Positions 21,050-32,206 are shown, counted from the stretch's first letter. The stretch: 64,000 bases of DNA from Pseudo-nitzschia pungens (GCA_037355855.1 CM074759.1:4836001-4900000), one strand, 5' to 3'. Numbers and translations: made by a program. The notes: a model not told the origin generated them from the sequence alone.

Positions 21050-22739
21050 GAATCCTGCTTTAAGATGCCCAGTGAATGACTGTCGACTCCGACTCCGGTT
21101 CTTTGTAAGGAGTTAGCTTCCGGATGTTCACTGTTTCGGCTACTGAAGGGGCTTTCTGCAATTTGACTGTACCATTCTCATTAACTTGGATGATAAGAAA
21201 GGGTCCCGTTCTTCAAGGCTGTAGCTTATCCGGATCCGGTTCTTGTAACCATACCTTATCATTGGCTTGAAAGGTGTGCGCGATTCTTTTGGCATTGTCC
21301 CTCAGCAGTGCTTTGTTGATTCCTTGTTGTCGAAGCTGCTTGAGGGCTAGTAGGTTGGAGGTTAGGGGCAAATCTATCATCATGTCCATATTAAACACCA
21401 GGGAGCCTGGAGAAGGCATCAGCAAGAACATTTTTTTTGCCTTCTACATAGGTGAGGTTGACGCCAAATTCTTTGAGGAATAGTCTCCACCGGAGGACTC
21501 GTTGGACTGAGAGGGTTCAGAAGGTAAGGTTCTTGTGGTCAGTGTATACATTGATAACACCACCAAGGAGCATTTTCCTGTACTCTTTGCACCAGCAGAG
21601 TACTATAGCTAGGAGTTCTTTTTCCATAGTAGTGTAGTTCTTCTGGGCATCAGACAGTTTCTTGGACTAATAAGCAATAGGCTTGCCATCTTGTATTATG
21701 GCAGCACCAAGCTGTAGGTCTGAGGCATCAGTGTACAGTTCAAAGGGCTTGTTGAGGTCTGGATAGGTGTTCAGCGCATCCGCTGCCACCATTGCTTTCA
21801 TCTCTTGAAAGGCTTTGTCTTGAGCAGGTCCCCATATGAAAGCTGAAGGAGCTTTTCTTTGTTTGCCTTTGATGGCAGCCGGTTGAGGAGCCTGCTTTTT
21901 GGGGGTCCCAGTGATATCAAAGAGAGGAGCTAGGACATGGGATCTCCGGGGCCACATGTCTCTGTAGTATCCCACTGCTCCTAGGAAGGACTTGACTTGG
22001 GTTATAGTTCTTGGTCGGTCCATATGTAGGATGGCTTCAATCTTCTTTCTCCAAGGCTTAACTGCTGTAGGTGTCATCCAGTATCTAAGGAAGTCAGTTT
22101 CTTGTAGAGCCCAGTCACACTTGAGTGGGTTGCATTTAAGTCCATTCTGGTTGAGCCGGTCTAGGATCTTGTCTATGGTCTTCATGTGTAGATCAAAAGA
22201 GCCATTGGTCCAAACGCCAATATCATCAATATAAACAGTGCAGTCAGTGTCTTGTAGGATATCCTCCATGAGCTATTGGGCAACATCTGGAGAGACTTTG
22301 ACACCCATTGGTAGTCTTTGGTATTCATAGCAACCATATGGTGTGACTATGGTGCATAGCTTCTTGCTCGCATCATCCAGTTCAAAGCAGTAGTATTGCA
22401 TGGACAAGTCGATCTTGGTGAAGTGAGTATACTTGCCTCTCTTGTTCATGATATCCTGTATCCTAGGAATTGGATAAGGACGTCTCTCAAGGAGTTCATT
22501 GAGTTCCCTGAAGTCTGATACCCATCTAACCCTGTTGTCTTTCTTTGGTACTATAAAGGTTGGAAAGGCCCATTTGGCCGGTCCAGTGCAACGCTTGAGG
22601 ACTCCATCGTTACAATGATTCTGGAGCTCCCTTTTGAATAGGTCTTCTCTTTCGTATGCAACTGGATAAGGCTTCTTGTGTATGGGCTTGGATCCGGGCT
22701 TCAGTCTTAGAGAGATCTTCTTGTGTGGATACTTTCCTA

Positions 22740-22742
<3 letters not shown>
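21050..22742 (-). pseudogene. pol: Gypsy2 Pol, C-terminal half (RT, RNase H, integrase tail)
   Basis: Continuation of Gypsy2 pol beyond the LINE insertion. RT retains YIDD (about 22220-22232) and RNase H has ELYTDASDLQLGAAI. Stops are UAG after DVAQ (about 22272, shared with Gypsy1), UAG in PIAY*SKK (about 21667), and UGA after KLQP (about 21213, shared with Gypsy1). After GKKNVLADAFSRLP the sequence jumps directly to the C-terminal integrase segment GSLVFNMDMMIDLPLTSN. The integrase zinc domain and all three catalytic acidic residues are therefore gone (about 1 kb lost, junction near 21410 at a short CTCCCTGG-like homology). Confidence 0.88.
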
Positions 22743-22770
<28 letters not shown>

Positions 22771-25700
22771 TACGTATTTAAATAACTTTAATCACCAAAG
22801 GTGATACTAAATTACTCAGTCTGTAACCAGACTTTAACGTCGCCTCCATCATAGAGTCAGGACCCCAAGTGGTAGAACGACAAAGTTTTCAAACAAACCT
22901 TGAACATCAGACAGGGAAAGAGACAAAAAAAAGTCCCACAAAAAAGGGACTTGAGAGAAAATGAGATGGGAAGGAAGATATTGGGATAAGATCCAGTAAC
23001 AAAAGGTATCTGACTGGATGAGAAGCAGGAACAGAAGACAAAACCAAGGTACAAAGTGTAATCAACCCTAAGGTCCAGTAAGCCAGGCTCTGAGAAGAGC
23101 AGCCTCTCGTTGGTATGGCTGCTCAGGTTGGACAGGCGCTGCATACTGCTTCCTGGCAAGGTGGATGGTTGCAAGCCACTGCCTCTTGGCAGTCAGGGTC
23201 TAACCTTGTAGGACTTGGAAAGGGGTTTGTAAAAGGGAGTGTGACTGGGGAAGTGCACCAGCTGCACCAATGGCCAATTCAGAGGAGATGGAAGCATCAA
23301 GAGATTGGTGTTGTTCAGCATCAAGGGTGCCCCCAGGACCATGGAGTCGTTCATTCCGATAGGTCCAAAGATCCCAAGAGGTAAGAAAGAACTGATGGAT
23401 GATAGCTGTAGCCCAACGTTTGGGTGAGCGCTTGCTTCCAATGTGGGAGTAGTAGTCAGCCTGGATTTGATACCAGCGAGGTGACCACCTACCAAGGAGC
23501 CAGTTGTGCCATCCAATAGTCCTCTTAGCCCTGACAGCTGAAGCAATTGCAAGTGAGTAGGATGATGGATAAATCCTCTGGCCCTTCCAAACTCTGGTGA
23601 GAAGATCCACAATGGCAACAACCAATGATGGATCAGTTTGTTCAACTTCAAGCCTCTGCTGCAATGGTCCCTTGAAAGCAGACACACTGTGCTGGACTGC
23701 CCCAGTGTCCTTGCAGGAGAGCACATGAGAAACCTTCTCATTGTCGGCATCACACAAGGGGCACCTGGAGTGATCCTGATGCTGGTAGTGAAGTAGTTGG
23801 TTGCCAACACCAATGCAGCCAGAAGCAAACTTAACAAACCACCTTTGCATGCCAGGAGGGAGACGCTTGAAAGCAGACTGATGGGCACACCAATAGATGG
23901 AACTCAAAACAGGTTGTGGAATGGGAATATAGTGGTGGGTCTGCCAGTATTGAAGAAGAGGAGGACCAGAAATGGCAACATGCAAAGCATTCTGATCAAA
24001 CCTTGAACACTTGCATCCATTGAGAGAAAATGCCCAAGGCTCAAACACAAGTCTGGGATAGTGATGGGCAGAAGCTCTATGGACAGAGAGAAATGCCTTG
24101 GCCATGCTGTCAACCTGATGATTGCAAAGTACCCACCAATCAAGAAAGATTCCAGCTTGGTGTCCCTGAACCCACTGAAAGTGCACAGAGATTGGCAGGG
24201 CAGAAAGCATGTTTCTGATGACATAAACATAATCAAAAGACTTCTGGGAAATAACCAAAGGCCAGGATCCCTCAGCCTGTTTGAGAGCGGTGTCACGAGC
24301 CTGTTTGAGAGCTGTGTCACCATCAAGGGCAATGGTGATAGAGCCAGAAGCAATATCAAAAAGACTCACCAGAGCAGTGCAACAGGTGAGAACTCCAATG
24401 ATACCTGCCAGTTCACTCCTGTAGGATGACTGATCCTCAGGGGATCCACTGACAAAATTACAGCCAGTGAGGAACAAAGAAGCAGACTTGGTGGAGGTAT
24501 TGGGTGACAGGATGAAAGCAGAAGTGCCTCTGAGAAGGTCCGGATCAAATGAACCATCACAGACAGCGCTGGCAGTACCACTCTGAATAGCATCAACAAG
24601 GTGCTGACAGCCAGCCTGTGGTAGGGAATATTTGTGGAGAAGTACCCTTGGAGACGCACAGAGTGCATCAAAGGCATCGACTGGGGAGTCTGGAAGAGAA
24701 TCATATGGATTGTACTCCAGAGGATCCATATCAGGAGGTTCAGAAACAAAGGCAGAGGACCCAACAACGCGTACAACTTGGCCACAGATCACAGGGGAGA
24801 CAAGCACATTGGCACAGGCTGGTTTATCAGAAAGGATATCAGAAGTGATCCTGTATCTGCCCCTGCCTTGGGAGGTGCTCACAATCCAGCCAGTAGAAGT
24901 TTTGGAGAAAAATCTGTTGGTGGATGGAGACAAAAACCAAGGCCAAAGAGAAGCTGTCTGGGGAGAGAGCCAATGCCCAAGGTGAAAAGAAGGAGCCAAT
25001 GCCCTGGCTGCAGGGGGTGGGCAAGGGGGAAGAAAACAGGTCTGAAGCGGCTTGACCCATAAGCGCTGAGCTGCTGGAGGCCAAGATGGAGGACATCTAG
25101 GCCAGTCAAGATGATCCCTCAAGTGATTGGAGGATGTCAGCTGGAAAGCCATGGGGGTAAGCCTTGTCCCATCTGGGGTACAAATATCAGCAAGGGAAAT
25201 AGCCTTGAGGGACATGCGAATGTGATTCAAGAGGGACAAGTCAGCACCTCTGAAACCAGCATTGACAAAGGCTTGCATGAGATAACAGTCATTGGAACGT
25301 AGCAGAGGAAGATCTGGGAAGTCTTCAACCAAGCTCACAGGGTGAACAGAGAAAAACTTCCACACATGTTTGTACCAGCAAGGAGTGACGTATGAAGCAA
25401 AAGGATGATAGGGTGTGACACCAAGATGGAGAGGAAATCCATGTTCAAGCCGGAGAGACTCAGCAGTTAGCCTGAGAATCCTACCAGTTTGCGAGGACCT
25501 GACAGATTCCTGAAAGAGAGTGGCAATATGGCTAAACTCTTGGAGGAGGTATGCATGGATGAAACCAAAGCCTTGATAGAGGGAAGGACCATAGAATACA
25601 TGTCTAGGAAATGTTTGGGACATACCTGCTTTGTTCAGCACAGGAACAAGAGCTGGGTGAATAATCTTAGTCCAGGTAGCCTCATCAAGTTGTGTGACAG

Positions 25701-26010
25701 GCATGGGGTATTCAACAGACTTCATGAACGAATACTTGAAGGTGTAGAGGGATGCGCGCTTCTCACACTTGGAAGCCTTGAGTTGAGAGCCAAAAGACTG
25801 AGACTGGGACTTCATGTGAGCAATCTGTGCTTCCTCATTGCCATCCATGGAGATAAAAACCCCAAGGGTCTTGTCAGCATGGTCAACTTCAAACCGATCC
25901 AGGGTAGCTCGATTGCCATTTTTGTCAGCAACTGAGAAGTCACCGGGCATGTCAGCAATTGAGCAATAGTCCCAACCGGATCCATTCCATTTGAAATCAA
26001 TCAAATAACA
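22743..26010 (-). mobile_element. LINE-A copy 2, 5'-truncated, inserted in Gypsy2 pol
   Basis: Flanked by an 18-bp target duplication GTGGATACTTTCCTAATT (22725-22742 and 26011-26028). Its 3' end is a TAA-repeat tail (22743-22770) followed by the AT-rich TATACGTATTTAAATAAC terminus. The 5' end falls in the segment just after RT (encoding IDFKWNGSG), so the RT core is missing. Target duplication plus 5' truncation is the signature of target-primed reverse transcription. Confidence 0.93.
23200..26004 (-). pseudogene. LINE-A copy 2 ORF: post-RT region, RNase H, C-terminal Zn finger
   Basis: A 934-aa open frame lacking RT because of 5' truncation. RNase H residues are visible as CDGSFDPD (about residue 485), SYRSELAG, ALDGDTALKQ and HFQWVQGHQ. 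A duplicated octapeptide (RDTALKQA repeat) sits inside the RNase H domain (about 24285-24320). A C-x2-C-x8-H-x3-C finger (CPLCDADNEKVSHVLSC) lies near residue 735. The frame ends early at UAG, where the copy at 51675-52370 reads UAC and continues for about 37 residues, so this copy carries a nonsense mutation. The frame is otherwise open over 2.8 kb, implying a fairly recent insertion. Confidence 0.85.
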
Positions 26011-26028
26011 GTGGATACTTTCCTAATT

Positions 26029-27258
26029 CCCCATTGAATACATTAGGGTACTTGCTTAGTATTGCTTGCAACTGCTGCTGCTCTTCTTTGGACATGTGGG
26101 ACTGTTGCTGTGCGACTGTAGATGGATCTGTTTCTTGGTAGGCTCTGTCTAGGATGACTTTGGACTTGTATGGATTGGCAAAGGAGGGATCATCAGCAAA
26201 GAGTTCAGCATCTTCTAGTTCTTCCATTAGCATGGTGTAATCTGACTCGAGTTATAAGGAGGTATCCTTCATAGGAATGGTTCTATCCACCCCAACAAAC
26301 CCCAACCCCAACAACCCCAACCCCAACAACAACAAGTTCTTCCATGAACATGGTGTGGTTTGCCGCATGGTATAGAGAGGTATCTTTCATGGGAATAGTT
26401 CTATCCATCCATTGTACTGCTCCTTCTTTGAATAGGAGATTGATCTTTGCCAGGTGGAGGAAGTCTCTGCCTAGTATCAGATCGTATTTGCAGTTGGGGG
26501 AATGGAAGAGTCTTGCCTCTTGTTGGTCGATGGTATAGTTGCCAAACTCTTATAGCTTGATGTTCTTCATGATGACATCTCTGTAGTATCGAAGCTTCCA
26601 TTCGCTGTGGTAGTTAGGACTTGATGCTTGCTTCGAAGTGCTATTGTGCCGAATGGTGTTGATTAGAGTTCTGGAGGATCCACTATCTAGTAGTGCTAGT
26701 AGTGGTCTTGCTTTAAGTGGGATGCCTTGTATGTACTGTACTTTGGTTAGAAGAATAGGAGCCACGTTGCTCTTATTCGAGGATGCCTGTAATGCTGGTT
26801 TTCCAGCAGTTGACAGCAGCTTTAAATAATTTTGCTCCAGCGCACCTCCTTTGGTGTAGTCTTTGGAGTTTCCGGGATTGCAATAGAGATTTTTAGCTGT
26901 ACCGGTAGACCAATTTCTTGCCAGGGACAAGAGTGGTCCATTTGTTGCTGCTGCTGCTGTCTTATTTGTATCGATCGCGTTGATTGATGATGTGTCTGTA
27001 CCCTAGGATTGCTTCGGATCCGTGTTCGATATATCTTTTAGGATGTTACGAACGATTGTTTTTGTTGCTGCGTTTGCAGTCTTTTCTGAGCTTTCAACAG
27101 GAATCAGGTTCCTTCCCCTCTTTATCTGGGAGATCTCCTCCATGCGTCATCCCAGACAGCAGGGCTGTGCTGGCATCCAGTTCCTGGGGAGCTGGAGGCA
27201 AGGTGATTGCTGGTTTTGGTGAATCCTGGGGCTTCTTGTTAGGCTTGGAGCCTTGGAG
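26029..27258 (-). pseudogene. pol: Gypsy2 Pol, N-terminal part (protease to RT start)
   Basis: Follows the gag UGA in the same frame (LPPAP.ELDASTALLSGMTHGGDLPD). Protease active site region is LLALLDSGSSRTLIN (about 26690), followed by a deletion relative to Gypsy1. At 26215-26420 about 100 bp is duplicated, with the copies separated by a CCCCAACAACCCCAACC tract, which breaks the frame. The piece is cut at 26029 by the LINE insertion. Confidence 0.82.
26215..26420. repeat. Tandem duplication with CCCCAAC filler
   Basis: The block ending GGAATGGTTCTATCCA is present twice (about 26218-26298 and 26338-26412). Between the copies lies about 45 bp of CCCCAACAACCCCAACC-type sequence absent from Gypsy1. 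Confidence 0.7.
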
Positions 27259-27996
27259 TCAGGGGAGCCACACAAGTTCCCCATCGATACTGCATTCAGT
27301 TCGTCCTCCATGTTTTGAGTGGTACAATTCCATTGCTGCTCTCATGTGGGCTTAGAAGGACTCGTTGCTTCTGGAGACAAGAAGGTGATTCTGAGTATGG
27401 AAGGTTTCAGCTTGTTTGGATTCATTGGGCCCCTTGTTGTAATTCTTGGAGTACTTGTTCTTCGAGCACTCCAACCAATCATGATTGTGGCCAGAGATCC
27501 GGCAGGGATTGGACTTCTTCTTGTTGTTGTTTCCCTTATGGTTGAAGTGGGAGTTTCGTTTGCGAGAGTTATTGTTGTTGTTGTTGTTGTTCGAGCGCTT
27601 CTGCTGTTTGTTGTTATTCTTGTTGCTCTTCTTGTTAGCTTGGCGCTCGTGACAGCTCATGTGATCCACTATGTGTTGGACTGTGGTATACTCTTGGATT
27701 CCACTGTGGATAATCCCGTAGCTCTTGATCCAAGAAGAAGGAAATGAGTGTAGGAGAATGGTGAGTTTCTCCACTCGAGACAGAGGGGCACTGCTTCCAT
27801 CTAGTTTCTGGGTGTACTTCATGAGGATGAGGATCCGGTCAGCGTGTTCTTTGCATGTAACGGATGGAGTATTTCTGCACTCGGGGCTTCGAAGATAGGT
27901 GTGCATGATGTCCCTGGCATCTCTGGCATTGCAGTAGAGCTTGGTGAAGTCAAGGAACGCTTGTTCATAACCTCCGATCTCTTCTTGAGCGTACTG
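27259..27996 (-). pseudogene. gag: Gypsy2 Gag, C-terminal part
   Basis: Encodes YAQEEIGGYEQAFLD through the Asn/Lys-rich stretch and the CRISGHNHDWLEC knuckle-like motif. The uninterrupted part of the frame is 27352-27906. It ends at UGA (27259-27261) in the same context as Gypsy1 (WLP-UGA) and continues in frame into pol. Separated from the rest of gag by DT1. Confidence 0.88.
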
Positions 27997-28009
27997 CGTC
28001 CGAAAACTG
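27997..28009 (+). repeat. DT1 left TIR
   Basis: CGTCCGAAAACTG, followed by TTTCGCGACCCCT. The left end of DT2 (CGTCTGTTAACTGTTTTTCG followed by ACCCCT) is clearly related. Confidence 0.9.
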
Positions 28010-28489
28010 TTTCGCGACCCCTCCCAAGAATTTATTTAGGGGGGTCGCGATTTATTCCTGGCTCATTTTGACGTAGCTCGATTCCTAGCTCTCTCACGAT
28101 TCGCAACCCCAATCGCGACCCAGATACTACCTCAATTACGAGAAAAAAAAATAAAATTCAAACTCGACCCAAATTTTTTTTCAATCTGACTCATTATTAC
28201 CGACCCTACCATCATTATATATTATGAGACTGTTGCAGAAATTCACTCCCAAAAATTGATTTCTCATCCCGACACAAAGTATTTCCCATCACACCCCTCA
28301 AGAAATTCATCACAAAAATCACAATTATTACCCGAAGCCCAGGAATCGCGACCCCCATGAAAAAAAAATTTGAAACACTATGATGCAAAATATAAGTCTT
28401 TCTTTTGATAAATATTGATATTACTCTAATAATTGTTTATTCTCTGTTCAATTTTCTCACACACGCACACACAAATTTTGGTTCGTTAA

Positions 28490-28800
28490 AAGAAGTCGTC
28501 GTCCTTGAAATCGTTGTCGCTCTTCGTTTTGATCGTCCTTGTCTTCGTCGTCCTTGAAGTCGTCGTTGCTTCTCGCTTCGATCGTCTTCGTCCTCCCTGA
28601 AGTCGTCGTTGCTCTTCGCTCCAAATTGCCTTCCTCTTCGTCGTCCTCCCTGAAATCGTCGTCCTCTCTGAAATTGTCGTTGCTCTTTGCTTCGATTGGC
28701 TTCATCGTCCTCTCTGAAATCGTCGTTGCTCTTCGCTTCGATCGTCTTCGTCGTCCTTGAAATCGTCGTTGCTCTTTGCTCCGATCGTCTTCGTCCTCAT
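28490..28800 (-). repeat. DT module M1: GAAGAGCAACGACGATTTC minisatellite
   Basis: Imperfect tandem units of about 30-36 bp, on the minus strand resembling CGAAGAGCAACGACGATTTCAAGGACGACGA. One frame is open (28457-28825, Arg/Asp/Glu-rich). The same units occur on the plus strand in DT2 (59690-59940), so the module is shared but inverted relative to the satellite. Confidence 0.7.
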
Positions 28801-28859
28801 GCACACCACACAAATTTTGGTTCAAACGATTTTTAAATAATGGTCATCGTGATAATTTC

Positions 28860-29340
28860 ATCCATACCGGTATCTGTACTGCCAGTAAAGGTCTCCTCAC
28901 ATCGCATCATATTTCATCAGTTGCAATCGCATCATTTTGTCAGTTGCGATCCCATCATATTTGTCTTGCGATCGCAATATGTGTCAGTTGCCCCGTTGCA
29001 TCATGTTTCGCATCATTTTTCAGTTGCCCCGTCGAATTAAAGTTGATTCTTCCCTATCAGTAGCAAGCAGGCAACTCAATGCAGAATTAGAACAATTGAA
29101 ATCCATTATCAATACCCCAGATCTTGATGTGCTTCACTCACCGTTGCATTATATTTCATTTGCCGTTGCATCCTATTTCATCAGCAGTTGTGGTCGCCTC
29201 CCTATCAGGAGCAAGCAGGCAAGTCAATGATGCACAGTTAGACGAATCAAAATCCATTATTAATACCTCCTCCAACCTTGATGTGGTTCACTTACCATTT
29301 CCATCTCATTATATTTCAGTTGCCGTCTTTCTTGTTCCGT
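28860..29340. repeat. DT module M2: TTGCATCATATTTCAGTTGCC repeats
   Basis: Short imperfect repeats plus two copies of a ~160-bp unit containing AGCAAGCAGGCAA and CTTGATGTG.TTCACT. The reverse complement of this module lies at 52990-53470, just outside DT2. Confidence 0.65.
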
Positions 29341-29689
29341 TCCGACCCAAAATTATGTGAAGTAAGATTTACGACACATGCATTTTCTGTCATGCATGTG
29401 TTTGCCGAGAATTGATTTCTTCTACATGATAGCAGTAGAGTTACTACTAGTACTAGTATGTACCGTACTGAAGTAATAGTAGAAACCAGTAGAAAGCTGA
29501 TGATGGTGATATCGCGTGCCACCTAAACCACAGAGAGCCAGCCCCGCTGCGCCATAATTTTGGACTACCTCTTATGTACTACTACCTACGCACTGCAGTA
29601 GTATGTAGCAGCAGTGTATAACTGTACTACTACAACAAGCAGCAAGAATAGTACTACCTCAGTGAATATACCATCAAATCAAATATCTG

Positions 29690-30890
29690 AATGAATCTGG
29701 CCATTCTTTGTGTGATTCCAGTGTGAATATTTCTCATCCTATGCATGGGCAAGACTATTCAAAAAGAAGTATTCAAAAATCACCAATAATTTGGATGTCA
29801 CCACTGAATAATTAGTAGTTGGCCCAGTACTGCGGAATTTACTAGAAAATACTGTAAAATCACATATCTGAATGAATCTGGCCAATCTTTGTGTGATTCC
29901 AGTGTGAATATTTCTCATCCTATCCATGGGCAAGAGTATGCAAAAAGAAGTATTCAAAAATCACCAATAATTTGGATGGCACCACTGAATAATCAATATT
30001 TGGTCAACTACTGCGGAATTCACTAGAAAAAAGTAGCAAATCACATATCGGAATAAATCTGGCCAATAGTTGTGTGATTCCAGTGTGAATATTCCTCATA
30101 CTGTGCATGGGCAAGAGTATGCAAAAAGAAGTATTCAAAAATCACCAATAATTTGGGTGTCACCACTGAATAATTAATATTTGTTCCACTACTGCGGAAT
30201 TTACTAGAAAAAAGTACCAAATCACATATCTGAATGAATGCGGCCAATAGTTGTGTGATTCCAGTGTGAATATTTCTCATCCTGTGCATGGGCAAGACTA
30301 TTCAAAAAGAAGTATTCAAAAATCACCTATAATTTGGGTGTCACCACTGAATAATTAATATTTGGCCCACTACTGCGGAATTTGCTAGAAAAAAGTACCA
30401 AATCACATATCAGAATGAATCTGGCCAATATTTGTGTGATTCCAGTGTGAATATTTCTCATCCTATCCATGGGCAAGACTATTCAAAAAGAAGTATTCAA
30501 AAATCACCAATAATTTGGGTGTCACCACAGAATAATTAGAATATTTGGCCAACTACTGGAGAATTTACTAGAAAAAAGTACCAAATCACATATCAGAATG
30601 AATCTGGCCAATATTTGTGTGATTCCAGTGTGAATATTTCTCATCCTATGCATGGGCAAGAGTATGCAAAAAGAAGTATTCAAAAATCACCAATAATTTG
30701 GATGTCACCACTGAATAATTAATATTTGGCCCAGTACCGCAGCATTTAGTAGAAACTGCTGTAAAATCAAATATGTGAATGAATCTAGTCAATATTTTGT
30801 GATTCCAGTGTGAATATTTCTCATCCTATGCATGGGCAAGAGTATGCAAAAAGAAGTATTCAAAAATCACCAATGGTATGGATGTCACCA
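29690..30890. repeat. 181-bp satellite array, 7 copies (DT1)
   Basis: Seven tandem copies, marked by GTGTGAATATTTCTCATCCTA at about 181-bp spacing (first near 29719). A shared 250-bp leader (29405-29650, with GAATTGATTTCTTCTACATG) precedes it. The same leader and satellite occur in DT2. The unit length is not a multiple of three, so the short ORFs seen in it are incidental. Confidence 0.88.
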
Positions 30891-30943
30891 TTGAATAACT
30901 GAATAGATCACCTGGTGACAAATGCTTCGCAGCAAAAATATTT

Positions 30944-31408
30944 CTATTGCATCGTGATGTTGGGGATGCGTTGCTGCTGATTATCGACGCGTTGCTGCCG
31001 ATGCGTTGCTGCTGCTTGCTGTGATAGTGGTGTGTGTTGAACCGAAGGAAGGGTGACTTCTTCTTTCACGGAAGAAATGAAATCCATAAGATTGTTATCA
31101 CGATAATAGGTCCGGCAATCACTATTGAAATAAAGGTGCTTTGAGAGCCCTTGAGATACATATCGATAGGTGAAATTGTAGCTTGATTCTTGTTTGTATC
31201 CCTTGAAGGATTTTGATTTTCTTCTTCTTCCGGAGGCAATGCAGTTGCGACAATGGAATGTCTTGGGTATTCTGGGATCATTGGCAAAGTGCCTTGGGTC
31301 GGAGGAAGCTTTCGGCATGGTGGTGTGCGTGAAATACAAACATGTGTTTGATAATAAAATATTTGTTGTTGTGATGCGATGCGAAGGAGGAAAATTAAAA
31401 TGGTCCAT
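30944..31408 (-). CDS. DT1 154-aa ORF, possible N-terminal zinc finger of a transposase relic
   Basis: An open frame with an internal Met at about residue 31 (MPKASSDPRHF) that may be the better start. It has FHCRNCIASGRRRK, then after about 25 residues GLSKHLYFNSDCRTYY, which together give a C-x2-C...H-x6-C pattern like the N-terminal fingers of some large transposases. The rest is Gln-rich and ends in sequence overlapping the CGACGCGTTGCTG repeat. No DDE or DDD core can be seen. This may be a leftover of the autonomous element. The family call is a guess. Confidence 0.4.
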   Translation of the reverse strand: MDHFNFPPSHRITTTNILLSNTCLYFTHTTMPKASSDPRHFANDPRIPKTFHCRNCIASGRRRKSKSFKGYKQESSYNFTYRYVSQGLSKHLYFNSDCRTYYRDNNLMDFISSVKEEVTLPSVQHTPLSQQAAATHRQQRVDNQQQRIPNITMQ

Positions 31409-31694
31409 GACGTAACTTTTGTGTGATGAAGTAAATCTGATTAAAAATTATTTGTTATATGGAGTCGAATGTGTCAAATCTGTAAAATGGAATGAAAAGG
31501 TGACGAGGGACTGAATATCAGGGTCTAGATCAGAACATTTTCCAGAAAACGATGCGGGGATCGGGAAAAAAAAGAAATAAGGTTGAGAATAATAGAAAAA
31601 AGGTTGTGAAATAAAAAATTGGGGTCGCGTTTTTTTTAGACAAGTCGCGATTGGGTCGCGATCCGGTCGCCATTGGTCGCGATGGGTCGCGAAC

Positions 31695-31707
31695 CAGTTT
31701 TCGGACG
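31695..31707 (-). repeat. DT1 right TIR
   Basis: CAGTTTTCGGACG, the exact inverse of the left end. Preceded by GTCGC(G/C) motifs starting at 31644, 31655, 31666, 31676 and 31686, so about one helical turn apart. Confidence 0.9.
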
Positions 31708-31774
31708 TGGTATTCCTCTGGATCCAGTGGATCTTTTATCATGTCATTCCACTTGCTCTGCGCATCAGTAGTGA
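31708..31774 (-). pseudogene. gag: Gypsy2 Gag, middle fragment
   Basis: A 67-bp remnant encoding TTDAQSKWNDMIKDPLDPEEY, caught between DT1 and Copia1. It matches Gypsy1 Gag residues about 81-102. Confidence 0.9.
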
Positions 31775-31775
31775 T

Positions 31776-32206
31776 AACAACACGAAACAGGGTTGTTAAA
31801 TATAAAAAACAGAAACTGCGCATAAAACCGCGCGCGGAGTCGTACAGAGCACTATATCTGCTCCGACCGCGAGCATGGAGTCTTACACGTGGAGTTGTAC
31901 TGAGCATCGCTCCAACCACGCGCATGGAGTCATATGGATATATATGCCCGTGACCATGCTTAAGACCATGCAAAACTATACGTCACTGAATAAACAGAGC
32001 AAACACATACAAATACATAAGAACGAATACATACGAGCTCAGCGAGTTATGCGAGCACGAGATCGTTGGCCAAGTGTTAAGCGATCGTCGCTAACCAATC
32101 CAATCGCTGACACACAGTCACACAGACTGATCGAGTGTTAACACAGAAAACACATGATTCGCTAGATAAAAACACTAAGCTCATAATTCCAGTTAAACAA
32201 CTTGTT
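31776..32206 (+). repeat. Copia1 5' LTR
   Basis: 431 bp. Four imperfect GAGTCKTACA-type units (about 31838-31930) and a TATATATG box (about 31938) are candidate promoter elements. Confidence 0.9.

Larger units (their letters stand above)
27997..31707. mobile_element. DT1, TIR DNA transposon (non-autonomous) inserted in Gypsy2 gag
   Basis: A 3711-bp unit with perfect 13-bp terminal inverted repeats CGTCCGAAAACTG/CAGTTTTCGGACG. Comparison with Gypsy1 gag gives the empty site and a 2-bp duplication TG (27995-27996 and 31708-31709). The ends carry multiple GGTCGCGA motifs, those at the right end spaced 10-11 bp apart. Inside are a coding-like minisatellite, a TTGCATCATATTTCA repeat region, a 181-bp satellite array and a 154-aa minus-strand ORF with a possible Zn finger. 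No complete transposase is present. The superfamily is not assigned. Confidence 0.88.

Noticed and set aside
29690..30890. CRISPR-like array (regular repeats)
   Set aside because: Repeats are contiguous 181-bp units with no spacers, in a eukaryotic transposon context.
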